A stretch of 64,000 nucleotides of DNA from positions 124,001 to 188,000 of the forward strand of contig JAPLLG010000013.1 in NCBI GenBank assembly GCA_026387665.1. Reading direction: 5' to 3'. Both the position numbers and the translations under genes were made by a program. How positions within the stretch are numbered: the first letter of the stretch is position 1; each line of letters opens with the position of its first letter. Source of the stretch: Nitrospirota bacterium. Lineage in GTDB: Bacteria; Nitrospirota; Nitrospiria; Nitrospirales; Nitrospiraceae. The notes below the pieces were generated by a model, which worked only from the letters and a program-made list of their open reading frames with translations, searched no databases and was not told where the DNA came from. Of this stretch, positions 1 through 9,454 are shown piece after piece.

Positions 1-825
1 TTTGCGGCTGATCCGGTAGCGGCCCTCCGGAGTGGCGCCATCGCCCTGATAGCGCTTCTCGCGAATGCCGTTGAATCCGAGGCGGACGGAATAGGAGAGG
101 ACCTTCTGTCCGTTGTGGTAGAGGGTCAGCACGCGATCGGCCTTGTTGACCACAATCGCCGAAGCTTGGTGGGTACGAGACCAGGCGATCGTGTCCTTGG
201 CCATCTGTTGCCAGCGGCTGATTCGCCCGTGATCCGCGTACCGCCCGAACTCATTGCCCAACAAGACCGCTTGCGTGGCCAGATTCTGTGCGGCCCGGTC
301 CGACGCGTCGAGTGAACGGTCGTACTGGCCCTGCTCGTAAAAGGCATGGGCCTGCTTCATGAGCAGATCGGTCTCAACTGGTTTTTGCCCCAGCACGAGC
401 CGGCTATCAATGGCGCTGACTTGCACCGCCATCACCCGGAATCGGTCCTCGACCTGGGCAATTTTACTTTCCGCTGAATGGCGCAACGCTTCGCGCTCTT
501 TAGTGAGGCGGGCAACTGTCTGGGACCCTTCTTCCTGGAGCCGCCGCAGGGCGAGTTCCAAGTCGTTGGGCTCCCAGGGCCAGCGAATCAGGTCTTCGTC
601 GGCCTGAACGCGGCTTTTCAGCGCCATCCACTGGTGGGCGAACCGAGCATAGTCGACCGGGGAAAACTCGGCCGCCCGCAACTCCATGAGGTCCCGATCA
701 ATGTTTTCAACCGCTTCGATCGCGTCTTGAGGCACGGCCTCGACGCAGCCGGTGAACAGCCCGGCCAACGCCAAGGCTCCCCACCCCAAGACCATCGATG
801 TGATTCGCGGACAGTGACCAGACAT
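1..825 (-). CDS. L,D-transpeptidase (YkuD) lipoprotein, C-terminus cut by window edge
   Basis: I translated this frame directly; 275 codons are present and the 3' end lies outside the window. The N-terminus has a hydrophobic stretch ending in the lipobox LFTGC (Cys27), so the protein is predicted to be an outer-membrane or periplasmic lipoprotein. A long helical region rich in Gln, Glu and Arg follows (about residues 35-200). The start of a YkuD fold comes next, recognisable by VNKADRVLTLYHNGQKV and the Gly/Thr/Pro-rich stretch near the cut. In this family YkuD domains cross-link peptidoglycan stem peptides or attach lipoproteins to them. The catalytic HGx...SxGC part is not visible here, so activity cannot be judged. 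The start codon is 15 nt after the stop of the upstream DUF4398 lipoprotein gene, which suggests one operon acting in the envelope. Confidence 0.8.
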   Translation of the reverse strand, partial: MSGHCPRITSMVLGWGALALAGLFTGCVEAVPQDAIEAVENIDRDLMELRAAEFSPVDYARFAHQWMALKSRVQADEDLIRWPWEPNDLELALRRLQEEGSQTVARLTKEREALRHSAESKIAQVEDRFRVMAVQVSAIDSRLVLGQKPVETDLLMKQAHAFYEQGQYDRSLDASDRAAQNLATQAVLLGNEFGRYADHGRISRWQQMAKDTIAWSRTHQASAIVVNKADRVLTLYHNGQKVLSYSVRLGFNGIREKRYQGDGATPEGRYRISRK

Positions 826-839
826 AGGATCAGTCTATC

Positions 840-1457
840 TTACTTCTTCTTCGCTGCAGAGGGTTTTCCCTTTCCGATCTTGGCAAGCGCTGCCTCGATT
901 TCCTGGGACACGGCCTGGCTCTTCTCGTGAATGGCCTTCGCCTTGGTTTGTGCGGCTGGGTAGTCTGCGGCATCGATCGCTGCCTGCACCTGATTGAGCG
1001 ATTCCTTGAGCGCGTCGGCATCGGCTTTGATCGACTCTAATGCGGCGCGATCTTTTCCGGTAGGCGCTTTGGCGACGAGTGCGAGCGTGGAGGCCACGGC
1101 CTCTTGCGCAACTTGTTGAGCCTGGAGTGCGGCGGCTTTCGCCTCTTCCTTCTTCGTCGCGGCTTCGACTTTCACCCGTTCAGCATCGCTCTTGGCGGCG
1201 GCGGCGAGCTGTTCGGCCTTCCCGTAGTCACGGAGCAACGCCAGCTTGCCGTCTTGATCGCTCACTTCTTTCTTGAGCGCGGCCATGGTGCCTTCGATTT
1301 TGGCATATTCGTCCGCGACGTAGGTTGCGGCGCCGCTCTGCTGCGCTTCGGTCACGGCTTTCTCTGCCGCCGCGATCTGCTCCGTCGGCGCCTTCGCGCA
1401 GGCCGTAAGCACCAAAAGGGCGCACATGACTGGCAACATCGCTGCTCGTGTATTCAT
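840..1457 (-). CDS. DUF4398-type Ala-rich lipoprotein
   Basis: The protein has 205 residues. A signal peptide ends in the lipobox LTAC (Cys20), so it is a predicted lipoprotein. The mature part is almost entirely helical and Ala/Lys/Glu-rich. It opens with APTEQIAAAEKAVTEAQQSG and continues with a TYVADEY stretch, the typical look of DUF4398 (helical, possibly coiled-coil envelope lipoproteins of unknown role). The C-terminus is a basic Lys-rich tail (PSAAKKK). A good AGGAG ribosome site precedes the ATG. The L,D-transpeptidase gene starts 15 nt downstream, so a structural role at the peptidoglycan is plausible but inferred only from context. Confidence 0.8.
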   Translation of the reverse strand: MNTRAAMLPVMCALLVLTACAKAPTEQIAAAEKAVTEAQQSGAATYVADEYAKIEGTMAALKKEVSDQDGKLALLRDYGKAEQLAAAAKSDAERVKVEAATKKEEAKAAALQAQQVAQEAVASTLALVAKAPTGKDRAALESIKADADALKESLNQVQAAIDAADYPAAQTKAKAIHEKSQAVSQEIEAALAKIGKGKPSAAKKK

Positions 1458-1804
1458 CGTTTCTCTCCTTGTTAAAAAGCCGACTAAGGGTCAGCGCTCC
1501 TGTTTATCTTCGTTGACTCGCCCGCTCTTGGCGCACAAGATGCGTCGAATGAGAACTAATTCGCAAGGGTGATGCCAGTAAATCCACGATGGCAATCAGC
1601 ATGAAGCCTTTATATTACAACGCTTTATCCTGGAATGCCCTGAAAATATCGCGAAAGTGATGGGGCAGTCTAGCCCGTCACCGACAAAAGCGCCTCAATC
1701 ATAGTACCTATCGAAGGACGAGCTCTCGATGGTGCTGCGCTCCTCCAGCCGGTGTCTCGCGCACAAACCCAGACACAAAACACCGTCCTCGAAGGAACAA
1801 CAAT

Positions 1805-1833
1805 TTGACAGGGTGCAACCCCGCCCCTATAAT
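1805..1833 (+). promoter_or_regulatory. Consensus sigma-70 promoter of rpmH operon
   Basis: TTGACA (1805-1810), a 17-nt spacer and TATAAT (1828-1833) form a perfect 12/12 match to the housekeeping promoter consensus, 43 nt before the rpmH start. The rest of the 1458-1875 gap shows no gene. It must also hold the promoter of the leftward lipoprotein operon, which I could not place. Confidence 0.9.
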
Positions 1834-1875
1834 GCCCCGTTCATCCGTGAGTATTCTTAGCAAGGAGTGATTGTT

Positions 1876-2013
1876 ATGTCGTTTACATCTGCACAGCCCT
1901 CGAACCTCAAGAAAAAACGTGAGCATGGATTTCGCAAACGGATGAGCACGAAGAACGGCCGCAAGGTCTTGGCTCGTCGTCGCGCGAAGGGTCGGGCCCG
2001 CTTGACCGTCTAG
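1876..2013 (+). CDS. rpmH: 50S ribosomal protein bL34
   Basis: This 45-residue gene was translated by hand. The core [20 protein letters not shown] and the basic tail [13 protein letters not shown] are diagnostic of bL34, a small subunit-stabilising protein of the large ribosomal subunit. The N-terminus MSFTSAQPS differs from the usual MKRTYQP form, which is a lineage peculiarity. A strong ribosome site (AAGGAGTG) lies 6 nt before the ATG, and a consensus promoter lies 43 nt upstream. It is the first gene of the conserved rpmH-rnpA-yidD-yidC-mnmE-mnmG series. Confidence 0.97.
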   Translation: MSFTSAQPSNLKKKREHGFRKRMSTKNGRKVLARRRAKGRARLTV

Positions 2014-2181
2014 TAGTGAGCGGTACCCCTGCAGGCTTCGCGAGGAATCTTGCCCCCGGTACATATCCCAAACAAGGACGTTCCCTTCACAGAATGACGG
2101 CAGGTGGTCATGATCGAGATCCGGAAATCTGGACTCGAAGAGAGTTCCTGTGCGAGCTGGCCCTCACCCAGGATGATCGTC

Positions 2182-2544
2182 ATGTCGCAGGGTGGAACTG
2201 ACAGGGATCTGTTCCTGAAACGCAGCCGTGATATCGAGCATGCCAAGAAGCACGGACGCCGCATTTCGACCGCCTTCTTTAACATGATGATTTGCGAGAC
2301 TGAGGTGAGCGGCTCCCGTGTCGGCATTGTCGTCGGCAAGCGATTCGGAGGCGCCGTCAGCCGGAATCGCGTGAAACGTCTTTTTCGGGAGCTCACGCGG
2401 CAGATGCAAGATCAATTGATCCCAGGGCAAGCCCTTGTCGTCTTCCCCAAGCGGGAGTCGATTCTTCAGCCCTTTGCCGTCCTGAAAGAAGCCTGGCTGT
2501 CATCGCTCCAGCGCCAACGGCTCTTACGTCCCCCTGAGGCCTAG
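2182..2544 (+). CDS. rnpA: Ribonuclease P protein component
   Basis: The RnpA signature [14 protein letters not shown] (the RNR motif that binds P RNA) is clear, together with [12 protein letters not shown] and the C-terminal [10 protein letters not shown] strand. RnpA is the protein subunit that helps RNase P RNA mature tRNA 5' ends. The open frame begins at a GTG at 2104. I chose the ATG at 2182 because it gives 120 residues, the usual length, and has AGGAT 8 nt upstream. The 26 extra residues do not look like the family N-terminus. It sits between rpmH and yidD, and yidD starts one base after its stop. Confidence 0.93.
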   Translation: MSQGGTDRDLFLKRSRDIEHAKKHGRRISTAFFNMMICETEVSGSRVGIVVGKRFGGAVSRNRVKRLFRELTRQMQDQLIPGQALVVFPKRESILQPFAVLKEAWLSSLQRQRLLRPPEA

Positions 2545-2545
2545 C

Positions 2546-2755
2546 ATGCGCCATTGGTGTCTCGCTCTGCTTGCCGGTTACCGCTATTGGATCTCGCCGT
2601 TCCTCGGACCGGCCTGCCGGTTCGAGCCGACCTGCTCTGAATATGCGAGTGCTGCAATCGGTCAGTACGGGGTGCTCCGCGGGCTGAGGCTTGCGGCCTG
2701 CCGCCTGCTGAAGTGCCATCCGTTTCATCCCGGAGGAATGGACCCTGTGAAGTAA
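2546..2755 (+). CDS. yidD: Membrane protein insertion efficiency factor YidD
   Basis: This 69-residue protein carries the family core: an amphipathic N-terminus, [20 protein letters not shown], and the ending [14 protein letters not shown]. Conserved Cys residues fall in the [11 protein letters not shown] and CHPFHPGG blocks. YidD is a small peripheral inner-membrane protein that assists YidC-dependent insertion. Family knowledge gives the role, and the gene order rnpA-yidD-yidC is canonical. The ATG follows the rnpA stop by one base, implying translational coupling. Confidence 0.95.
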   Translation: MRHWCLALLAGYRYWISPFLGPACRFEPTCSEYASAAIGQYGVLRGLRLAACRLLKCHPFHPGGMDPVK

Positions 2756-2793
2756 CAGGGTTCTTGGTTATTCACCTCGGATAACATGTGGTC

Positions 2794-4494
2794 ATGGAAA
2801 AACGCGTCGTCATCTTTCTCGTTCTCTCGTTAGCCATCATCCTGGGCTACGACCTGCTCCTCAAACAGATGGGCTGGCTTCCTGAGCCAGTTCCTGTCCA
2901 GGACTCGCCCGCTCGTGGCTCCTCCTCCTCCGCTGAGCCGGACTCGGTTCCTGCCGATGCGACGGGACAGAGCAGCGGTTCGCCCAGCGCGAGCCTCGCC
3001 ACCCAATCTGGTCAACAGCCTGACGCGACCTCGCCAGTTGTGCCCTCGGCAACAACGGAACAGACGGTGACGATTGAAACGGATCTGGTGCGGGTCGGGT
3101 TCTCGAATCGTGGCGGAGTAATCAAGAGCTGGGAGCTGAAGCGCTACCATACGGCGCCCCCTGAAGAGAAACCGGTACAACTCGTCTACTCAGGGGGAAA
3201 GTTCAGAGGCCCCCTCTCGATTACGGTGGCGAACGCCGAGATCGAAAAGACGATTCGGGAAGGTCTCTACCGTATTGAACAAGACTTCACGATCCTGGAC
3301 GCCGCACATCCCGTCGGGCATGTCACGATGCAGTTTCACGATCCCGTCACCCACCTCGGCGTGGAGAAACGGCTGACCTTTCATCACGATAGTTATGTGG
3401 TGGATATCGCCGTCGCCCTGGAAGGCGTGACCGAACCCTACGATGTCGGCCTGGGCACGAACTTCGGTATCGTGGAATGGGGCGAAGGATTCATCGGCCT
3501 GATCGGATCGGCTTCGCTGGTTGACGACAAGGCGGAAAAGGAAACGCCGGACACGGAGCTTGAACGGAAGGGCTCGGTTCAGTGGGTCGCATTGCAGGAC
3601 AAGTACTTCCTTTCCGTCTTGATGCCGAAACAGGCGACCTCCGCGCTGGCCAAAAAAGAAGGCGATAAGGTGGTCTCGGCCGGCGTGCGGATGCCCGCGC
3701 CTCTCACAGGGACTTCGGTCGCGCTCCAGCTTTATGCCGGCCCGAAGGAATACGACACGCTCCGCTCATTGAACGTGGGCCTGGAAGATACGATCGATTT
3801 CGGCTGGTTCATCTTCGGCAGCTGGACCGTGGTGAAGTCGGTGGCCAAGCCGATTTTCTACGTCCTGCGATTCATCCACGACTATACCTACAACTATGGG
3901 CTCACCATCATCCTCCTGACGTTGGCGATCAAACTGTTGTTTGTGCCGTTGCAGTACAAGAGCTACAAGTCGATGAAGATGATGCAGCTGATCCAGCCCA
4001 AGGTCGCGGCCGTGCAGGAAAAGTATAAAGATGACCGGGACCGGCTGAACAAGGAATTGATCAAGCTCTATCGCGACCAGAAAGTAAATCCGGTGGGCGG
4101 CTGCCTCCCGATGATTCTACAGATGCCGGTGTTCGTCGCCCTGTTCAACATCCTCTATATGACGATCGATTTGCGCCAGGCGCCCTTCATGCTCTGGATT
4201 ACCGACTTGTCGGTGCAGGATCCCTACTATGTGTTGCCGGTGATCATGGGAGCGACCATGGTGATCCAGCAGAAGATCACGCCCACCACGATGGATCCGA
4301 CACAGGCGAAGATCATGTTGGTGCTCCCGGTGTTCATGACCTTCCTGTTCGTCAATTTTCCCGCGGGCCTGGTCTTGTATTGGCTGACGAACAATGTCCT
4401 AACCATCTCCCAGCAAGTGTTTACGGACCGGTTTCTGTTTCGCAACAAAACCCTCATCTTGGCAGGGCCTGAGCAGAGCAGCGCGAAGTCATAA
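2794..4494 (+). CDS. yidC: Membrane protein insertase YidC/Oxa1
   Basis: The protein has 566 residues, a full-length Gram-negative type. The N-terminal transmembrane anchor (MEKRVVIFLVLSLAIILGY) is followed by a low-complexity Ser/Pro/Ala linker (about 30-90). A periplasmic beta-rich P1 domain comes next (about 90-320). The C-terminal insertase core has FGWFIFGSWTVVKSVAKP, NYGLTIILLTLAIKLLF and the hallmark NPVGGCLPMILQMPVFVALF. It inserts proteins into the inner membrane alone or with SecYEG. A GTG two codons upstream (2788) is possible, but the MEKRV start is the family standard. The Oxa1 core keeps the positively charged cytosolic loop around KYKDDRDRLNKELI. Confidence 0.97.
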   Translation: MEKRVVIFLVLSLAIILGYDLLLKQMGWLPEPVPVQDSPARGSSSSAEPDSVPADATGQSSGSPSASLATQSGQQPDATSPVVPSATTEQTVTIETDLVRVGFSNRGGVIKSWELKRYHTAPPEEKPVQLVYSGGKFRGPLSITVANAEIEKTIREGLYRIEQDFTILDAAHPVGHVTMQFHDPVTHLGVEKRLTFHHDSYVVDIAVALEGVTEPYDVGLGTNFGIVEWGEGFIGLIGSASLVDDKAEKETPDTELERKGSVQWVALQDKYFLSVLMPKQATSALAKKEGDKVVSAGVRMPAPLTGTSVALQLYAGPKEYDTLRSLNVGLEDTIDFGWFIFGSWTVVKSVAKPIFYVLRFIHDYTYNYGLTIILLTLAIKLLFVPLQYKSYKSMKMMQLIQPKVAAVQEKYKDDRDRLNKELIKLYRDQKVNPVGGCLPMILQMPVFVALFNILYMTIDLRQAPFMLWITDLSVQDPYYVLPVIMGATMVIQQKITPTTMDPTQAKIMLVLPVFMTFLFVNFPAGLVLYWLTNNVLTISQQVFTDRFLFRNKTLILAGPEQSSAKS

Positions 4495-4551
4495 CCGCCC
4501 CCAGGATCCAGAGCCTGCGCCGGGGGAACAGCGCAGAGCGAAAGAGTCGTC

Positions 4552-5979
4552 ATGCAGGGAGGACTTGAGGATACGATCTGTGCCATTGCCACCCCCGCAG
4601 GCGAGGGCGGCATCGGGATCGTTCGTCTGAGCGGCCCCCAATCGCTCACTGTCGCCTCCCAGGTCGTTCGATTACGTTCCAATCGCCCCCTGACATCGGT
4701 CTCCTCGCACAGGCTCTATCTCGCCGATCTGGTGATTCCCGCAGCGGACAAGCGGAACGATCATGCGCTCGATCACGATCGGACGCAGGCTGCTGGCCTG
4801 CTCGACGAAGCGCTCGTGGTCTACATGAAGGCGCCCCGCTCATTTACCGCAGAAGATGTGGTCGAAATTCAGTCGCATGGCGGAGCTTTGGTGCTGGAAC
4901 TGATCTGCAGGGTCTGTGTCGAATCAGGCGCACGGATGGCGGAGCCGGGAGAGTTTACGAAGCGGGCGTTCCTCAACGGACGGCTGGATCTGTCCCAGGC
5001 GGAAGCGGTCCTCGATACCATCAGGGCCACATCGACTGCCGGACTCCACATCGCCCAACGCCATCTACGGGGTGAACTCGCCCGCGAAGTGGATCAGGCC
5101 AGGTCCTCGCTCCTCACCCTGCTGGCCCATGTAGAGGCGGGGATCGATTTTGTGGATGAAGATATCGCCTTTCTGCAACGGGATGAGCTGGTGCGTATCG
5201 TGCGAGGCGCCCATGCCGTGGTTCAAAAACTCGAGGCCACCGCGCAGGAGGGGCGGATCTTGCGGGAGGGGGCGCGCGTCGTCATTCTCGGACGCCCGAA
5301 TGTCGGAAAATCCAGCTTGCTGAACCGTCTGTTGCGAGAAGAACGCGCCATTGTGACGGCCATTGCCGGAACGACGAGGGATGTGATCGAGGAGTCCATC
5401 GATCTTCACGGAGTGATGATTCGGTTGATTGATACGGCGGGGCTGCGGGACACGGACGATCTCGTCGAACGGGAAGGGATCAAGCGGACGCGCACTGCGC
5501 AAGACGAAGCCGATCTTGTGTTAGTGGTACTGGATGGAACTGCTCCTCTCACGAACGATGATCGTAACCTCTTGCAGTCGGTCCGCGATCGCAAGCATGT
5601 CGTGGCGCTGAACAAGGCGGATCTTGCCCAGACCCTGGCAACGGAGGCCGCACTGGTGGGCCACCCGACCTATCCTATTTCGGCAAAGACTGGTCTGGGA
5701 GTGGAAACGGTGAAGTCGGCTCTTCGTGCTCAGCTGGTCTCCGGAGGCTTTGAGGCGGCGGAGAGCGTCACGGTCACGAACGTGCGGCATCGCGATGCAT
5801 TGCACCGGGCCGGTGAATCCTTGAGCCAGGCTCTTGAGTCCGTGCAAGGCGGAATGGCCGGTGAGCTCGTCTCGATCGATGTGCGAGCCGCAGCCGACGC
5901 GCTCGGAGAAATTACCGGGGCCATTACGACGGACGAAATTTTGGCGCAGATCTTTTCAGAATTCTGTATCGGCAAGTAG
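4552..5979 (+). CDS. mnmE: tRNA uridine-5-carboxymethylaminomethyl modification GTPase MnmE
   Basis: The protein has 475 residues. The N-terminal folate-binding domain starts DTICAIATPAGEGGIGIVRL. A helical domain follows, then an inserted G domain with G1 GRPNVGKSS, G2 near GTTRD, G3 DTAG and G4 NKAD. The C-terminus is the invariant FCIGK, whose Cys is catalytically important. MnmE with MnmG installs the cmnm5 group on the wobble uridine of tRNAs. An unusually long N-terminal-domain loop (about 55-85, RLYLADLVIPAADKRNDHALD) is worth noting. The stop is followed after six bases by mnmG, consistent with co-expression of the two subunits. Confidence 0.97.
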   Translation: MQGGLEDTICAIATPAGEGGIGIVRLSGPQSLTVASQVVRLRSNRPLTSVSSHRLYLADLVIPAADKRNDHALDHDRTQAAGLLDEALVVYMKAPRSFTAEDVVEIQSHGGALVLELICRVCVESGARMAEPGEFTKRAFLNGRLDLSQAEAVLDTIRATSTAGLHIAQRHLRGELAREVDQARSSLLTLLAHVEAGIDFVDEDIAFLQRDELVRIVRGAHAVVQKLEATAQEGRILREGARVVILGRPNVGKSSLLNRLLREERAIVTAIAGTTRDVIEESIDLHGVMIRLIDTAGLRDTDDLVEREGIKRTRTAQDEADLVLVVLDGTAPLTNDDRNLLQSVRDRKHVVALNKADLAQTLATEAALVGHPTYPISAKTGLGVETVKSALRAQLVSGGFEAAESVTVTNVRHRDALHRAGESLSQALESVQGGMAGELVSIDVRAAADALGEITGAITTDEILAQIFSEFCIGK

Positions 5980-5985
5980 GAGCGT

Positions 5986-7890
5986 GTGAACGTGGAACAG
6001 GCGGTTGACGTCATTGTCGTCGGGGGAGGCCATGCAGGCTGCGAAGCCGCCTTGGCTGCGGCGCGCATGGGTGCGCGAACCCTGCTGCTCACGATGGAGC
6101 ACGACCGCATCGCGCAGATGTCCTGCAACCCGGCAATCGGGGGCATCGCCAAGGGCCACCTCGTCAAAGAAATCGATGCGCTGGGCGGGGAGATGGCGCG
6201 GAATACGGATCAAGCCGGCATCCAGTTCCGTTTCATCAACACGAGCAAAGGCCCGGCGGTGCGAGCCCTCCGCGTCCAATGCGACAAGAAACTGTACCGG
6301 GAGGCCATGCAACAAACGTTGCGGCTGCAGCCGGGACTCACGATAGGCGAGGGCACGGTCGATCGCTTACTGACGCATGCCGGTACGATTACGGGCGTCG
6401 TGACCGGCCGCGGCGAGCACATCTCGGCGAAGGCCGTCATCCTGACATCAGGCACATTCCTTAAGGGACTTATCCATATCGGCCTGAACCACTTCCCTGC
6501 CGGACGGGCCGGTGAGGCCTCGGCTGAACACCTATCAGACTGTATGCGCGACCTGGGATTCGAAGTGGGCCGTCTCAAAACCGGCACGCCTCCTCGCTTG
6601 GACGGGGCCACCATCGACTTTTCCGTCATGGCACCGCAACCGGGCGATGATCCGCCGCCGCCCTTCTCGTATCGGACTGACCGAATTGTGAACCGGCAGC
6701 TTCCCTGTCATTTGACTCACACCAGTCGCGCAACCCACGAGTTGATCCAACGCAACCTGGACCGGTCGCCGCTCTACAGCGGCATCATTGAGTCCGTGGG
6801 GCCCCGCTATTGTCCCTCGATCGAAGATAAGGTCGTCCGTTTCGCCGATAAAGAGCGGCACCAGATCTTTATCGAACCGGAAGGACTGGAAAGCAGGGAA
6901 TTTTATCCCAACGGCATATCCACCAGTCTCCCGGTAGATGTGCAAGCCGCCATGCTCAAAACGATTCCAGGGTTAGAACAGGCCACCATGCTCAAGCCTG
7001 GCTATGCGATCGAATATGATTACTTTCCGCCACGGCAATTGCACCAGACTCTGGAGACCAAGCTCTTGGCCGGTCTTTACCATGCGGGACAGATCAACGG
7101 GACATCCGGCTATGAAGAGGCGGCGGCTCAAGGTCTCATGGCCGGGATCAATGCAGTCTTGAAACTGCGCGGAGAGCCTCCCTTGGTGCTGGATCGATCA
7201 CAGGCCTATATTGGTGTTTTAATTGACGATCTCATTACAAAGGACGCGCGTGAGCCCTATCGTATGTTCACCTCGCGGGCAGAATACCGCCTCTTGCTGC
7301 GCCATGGGAATGCGGACCTTCGATTAACTGATATTGGACAAAAGGCCGGCCTGATCTCCGATGAGGTCTATGCCAAATTTCAGATCAAACAAGAAGCCAT
7401 TGAATCAGAGTTGGTACGGCTCGAAGAGTTTCGGCCTAGGCTCACGGAAGTCGTTCGTGAACGTTTATTGAAGGCTCAGATCGAAGAGATATCAGGGCCC
7501 TGCACCGCTGCCCAGCTATTACGGCGGCAGGGTGTTAGCTATAAGACTCTTTTGGAAGCGCTTGAGATTGATTCAGTGCAAGACATTGAAACATATGAAG
7601 AAATAGAGCTTCAAATCAAGTACTCCGGGTACATTAAACGGCAGCTCCAACAGATAGGGCGGTTCAAAAAGCTTGAGTCGAAGCCCATTCCCATCGGCTT
7701 CGACTACGATAAAACAACTGGCTTTTCACGGGAGGTTCGCGAAAAGTTAAAGAAAGTACGCCCGGCATCCATTGGTCAAGCCTCGAGAATTTCAGGAATC
7801 ACGCCAGCGGCAATTTCTCTTCTCCTTGTAGCACTCGAAAGACACAGGGGGGAATCCAACCGGAATAATCTTTTACAGCTCTCGCCTTAA
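5986..7890 (+). CDS. mnmG: tRNA uridine-5-carboxymethylaminomethyl modification enzyme MnmG (GidA)
   Basis: The protein has 634 residues. The FAD-binding Rossmann motif [17 protein letters not shown] is at the N-terminus, followed by [54 protein letters not shown] and the C-terminal helical MnmE-binding region ending near [15 protein letters not shown]. It is the FAD/NADH-dependent partner of MnmE. The start is GTG with an AGTAGGAG ribosome site formed by the end of mnmE. The nucleotide composition becomes visibly more AT-rich in the last third, a trend that continues through rsmG. Confidence 0.97.
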   Translation: MNVEQAVDVIVVGGGHAGCEAALAAARMGARTLLLTMEHDRIAQMSCNPAIGGIAKGHLVKEIDALGGEMARNTDQAGIQFRFINTSKGPAVRALRVQCDKKLYREAMQQTLRLQPGLTIGEGTVDRLLTHAGTITGVVTGRGEHISAKAVILTSGTFLKGLIHIGLNHFPAGRAGEASAEHLSDCMRDLGFEVGRLKTGTPPRLDGATIDFSVMAPQPGDDPPPPFSYRTDRIVNRQLPCHLTHTSRATHELIQRNLDRSPLYSGIIESVGPRYCPSIEDKVVRFADKERHQIFIEPEGLESREFYPNGISTSLPVDVQAAMLKTIPGLEQATMLKPGYAIEYDYFPPRQLHQTLETKLLAGLYHAGQINGTSGYEEAAAQGLMAGINAVLKLRGEPPLVLDRSQAYIGVLIDDLITKDAREPYRMFTSRAEYRLLLRHGNADLRLTDIGQKAGLISDEVYAKFQIKQEAIESELVRLEEFRPRLTEVVRERLLKAQIEEISGPCTAAQLLRRQGVSYKTLLEALEIDSVQDIETYEEIELQIKYSGYIKRQLQQIGRFKKLESKPIPIGFDYDKTTGFSREVREKLKKVRPASIGQASRISGITPAAISLLLVALERHRGESNRNNLLQLSP

Positions 7891-7957
7891 ACCCATAAAT
7901 ACTGAGATTTTTCGGCCAGCACCGGAATGTCTTGACCTCATCTGCTGATTCACGTAA

Positions 7958-8620
7958 TTGTTCCACGTGGAACATGAACAAGAATTACATGCACTCATAG
8001 TTAGCGCCGCAAAAGAAATCGGTCTGACTACTATAGGGGGCGTTCAAGTCGAGCAATTCATACGTTACCTTGCTCAACTTATTGAGTGGAATAAGACGAT
8101 TAATCTCACTGCGATCGTCGAACCTAGCGAAATTATCATCAAACACTTCATTGATTCACTTGCTGCGCTTGTTGCGACAAATTTTCCTGAACAGGCCCTA
8201 GTGCTTGATGTGGGGTCTGGCGGGGGATTTCCCGGCATTCCACTGAAAATTATGAGGCCAGACCTTCAGCTGGTTCTCATTGAGCCAGTTCAAAAAAAAT
8301 GCTCATTTCTTAATTCGGTAATTGGCCTCTTGAAACTTCGCGGAATATCAACATTTGATGGTACTATCGAACAGTATGCCAAAAAACATCTTTATCCGAC
8401 TGTTGACATGATTGTCCTACGAGCATTGAAGTTTGAAGACATAAGAAAACATGCTCCTAGCTTATTGGCCCCAAGAGGGAAAGTCGTCCTGTACCGAGCA
8501 GAAGCAATCCAAAATCATGAACTTGGCGATGGATTTCATCTCGTTAAAGAAACAACTTTTCTCTTGCCGCAAGCATCCGGGAAAAGAGTTATTGCAGTGC
8601 TTGAAAATAATAATTCATAA
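7958..8620 (+). CDS. rsmG: 16S rRNA (guanine-527-N7)-methyltransferase RsmG (GidB)
   Basis: The protein is about 220 residues. The SAM-binding motif VLDVGSGGGFPGIPL, the acidic strand LQLVLIEPVQKKCSFLN and the N-terminal helix EWNKTINLTA are characteristic of RsmG, which methylates G527 of 16S rRNA. The start is unusual: no ATG lies in frame near the 5' end. The TTG at 7958 (or GTG at 7967) falls inside a parS palindrome, so the first residues FHVEH are encoded by the ParB site. Base composition is clearly more AT-rich than in neighbouring genes. The position mnmG-rsmG-parA-parB is the canonical order. Confidence 0.93.
   Translation: MFHVEHEQELHALIVSAAKEIGLTTIGGVQVEQFIRYLAQLIEWNKTINLTAIVEPSEIIIKHFIDSLAALVATNFPEQALVLDVGSGGGFPGIPLKIMRPDLQLVLIEPVQKKCSFLNSVIGLLKLRGISTFDGTIEQYAKKHLYPTVDMIVLRALKFEDIRKHAPSLLAPRGKVVLYRAEAIQNHELGDGFHLVKETTFLLPQASGKRVIAVLENNNS
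7959..7974. promoter_or_regulatory. parS centromere site 1
   Basis: TGTTCCACGTGGAACA is a perfect 16-bp palindrome and a close variant of the widespread bacterial parS sequence (TGTTTCACGTGAAACA). It overlaps the presumed start of rsmG, next to parA and parB. ParB is expected to nucleate here and spread along DNA. Confidence 0.95.
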
Positions 8621-8642
8621 TACAATCAAATGCATACGTCTA

Positions 8643-8658
8643 TGTTCCACGTGGAACA
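8643..8658. promoter_or_regulatory. parS centromere site 2
   Basis: An identical second copy of TGTTCCACGTGGAACA lies 684 bp from the first, just upstream of the parA start at 8678. Bound ParB here could also affect parA transcription or translation, but that is inference. Confidence 0.95.
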
Positions 8659-8677
8659 GGATCGACTTAATCTCATA

Positions 8678-9454
8678 ATGACAAAAATTATTGCGATCGC
8701 GAATCAAAAGGGTGGCGTTGGTAAGACGACCACGGCCGTGAACCTTGCCGCTGGCATCGCGCTGCTGGGGAAACGAGTCCTCCTTATAGATATGGACCCG
8801 CAAGGGAATGCCACCAGCGGGCTAGGGGTTGACCCAAGGTCCTTACAAGCCACGATCTATAACTGTCTGGTCAATGAAGTGAAGTTCCAGGACGCGGTAC
8901 TCGCCACCGAAGTGAATGGTCTGTCGCTCTTGCCGGCAAATGCCGACCTGTCCGGGGCAGAAATAGAGCTGGTGAACGTTGAAGACCGAGAAAAACTGCT
9001 TCAGCGATTCCTGCGAAACATCGAGCCATTGTTCGACGTCATCTTCCTCGACTGTCCACCGACATTGGGAATCCTGACGGTAAACGCCCTCGTCGCAGCC
9101 CGCACCATTTTAGTCCCGGTTCAATGTGAGTACTATGCGATGGAAGGGCTCAGCCGATTGGTCGGCAGCATCGAACGAGTCCGCCAATCATTCAACCAGG
9201 ATCTCCAGCTGGAGGGGATCGTCTTGACAATGTTTGATGCGAGGAATACGTTGGCGCGTCAAGTAGTTGAGCAGGTTCGCGCACATTTCAAAGACGTCGT
9301 CTACAGCACCGTAATCCCCCGCAATGTGACGCTCGCCGAGGCTCCAAGTTACGGCCGTCCGGCCATGTTGTATAACGTCGCGTCGGCAGGGGCGCAGGCC
9401 TATTTGTCTTTAGCCAAGGAGTTTGTGAGTCATGGAGAAGAAAGCGCTCGGTAG
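8678..9454 (+). CDS. parA: Chromosome-partitioning ATPase ParA (Soj)
   Basis: The protein has 258 residues from the chosen ATG, giving the family-typical start [18 protein letters not shown] with the deviant Walker A motif [21 protein letters not shown] and the Walker B-like [16 protein letters not shown] follow. ParA forms nucleoid-bound dimers that move ParB-parS complexes during chromosome segregation. In-frame ATGs at 8630 and 8642 would add residues encoded partly by parS site 2. They are kept as alternatives because the ribosome-site signal for 8678 is weak. The 3' end overlaps parB by 23 nt, indicating translational coupling. Confidence 0.95.
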   Translation: MTKIIAIANQKGGVGKTTTAVNLAAGIALLGKRVLLIDMDPQGNATSGLGVDPRSLQATIYNCLVNEVKFQDAVLATEVNGLSLLPANADLSGAEIELVNVEDREKLLQRFLRNIEPLFDVIFLDCPPTLGILTVNALVAARTILVPVQCEYYAMEGLSRLVGSIERVRQSFNQDLQLEGIVLTMFDARNTLARQVVEQVRAHFKDVVYSTVIPRNVTLAEAPSYGRPAMLYNVASAGAQAYLSLAKEFVSHGEESAR

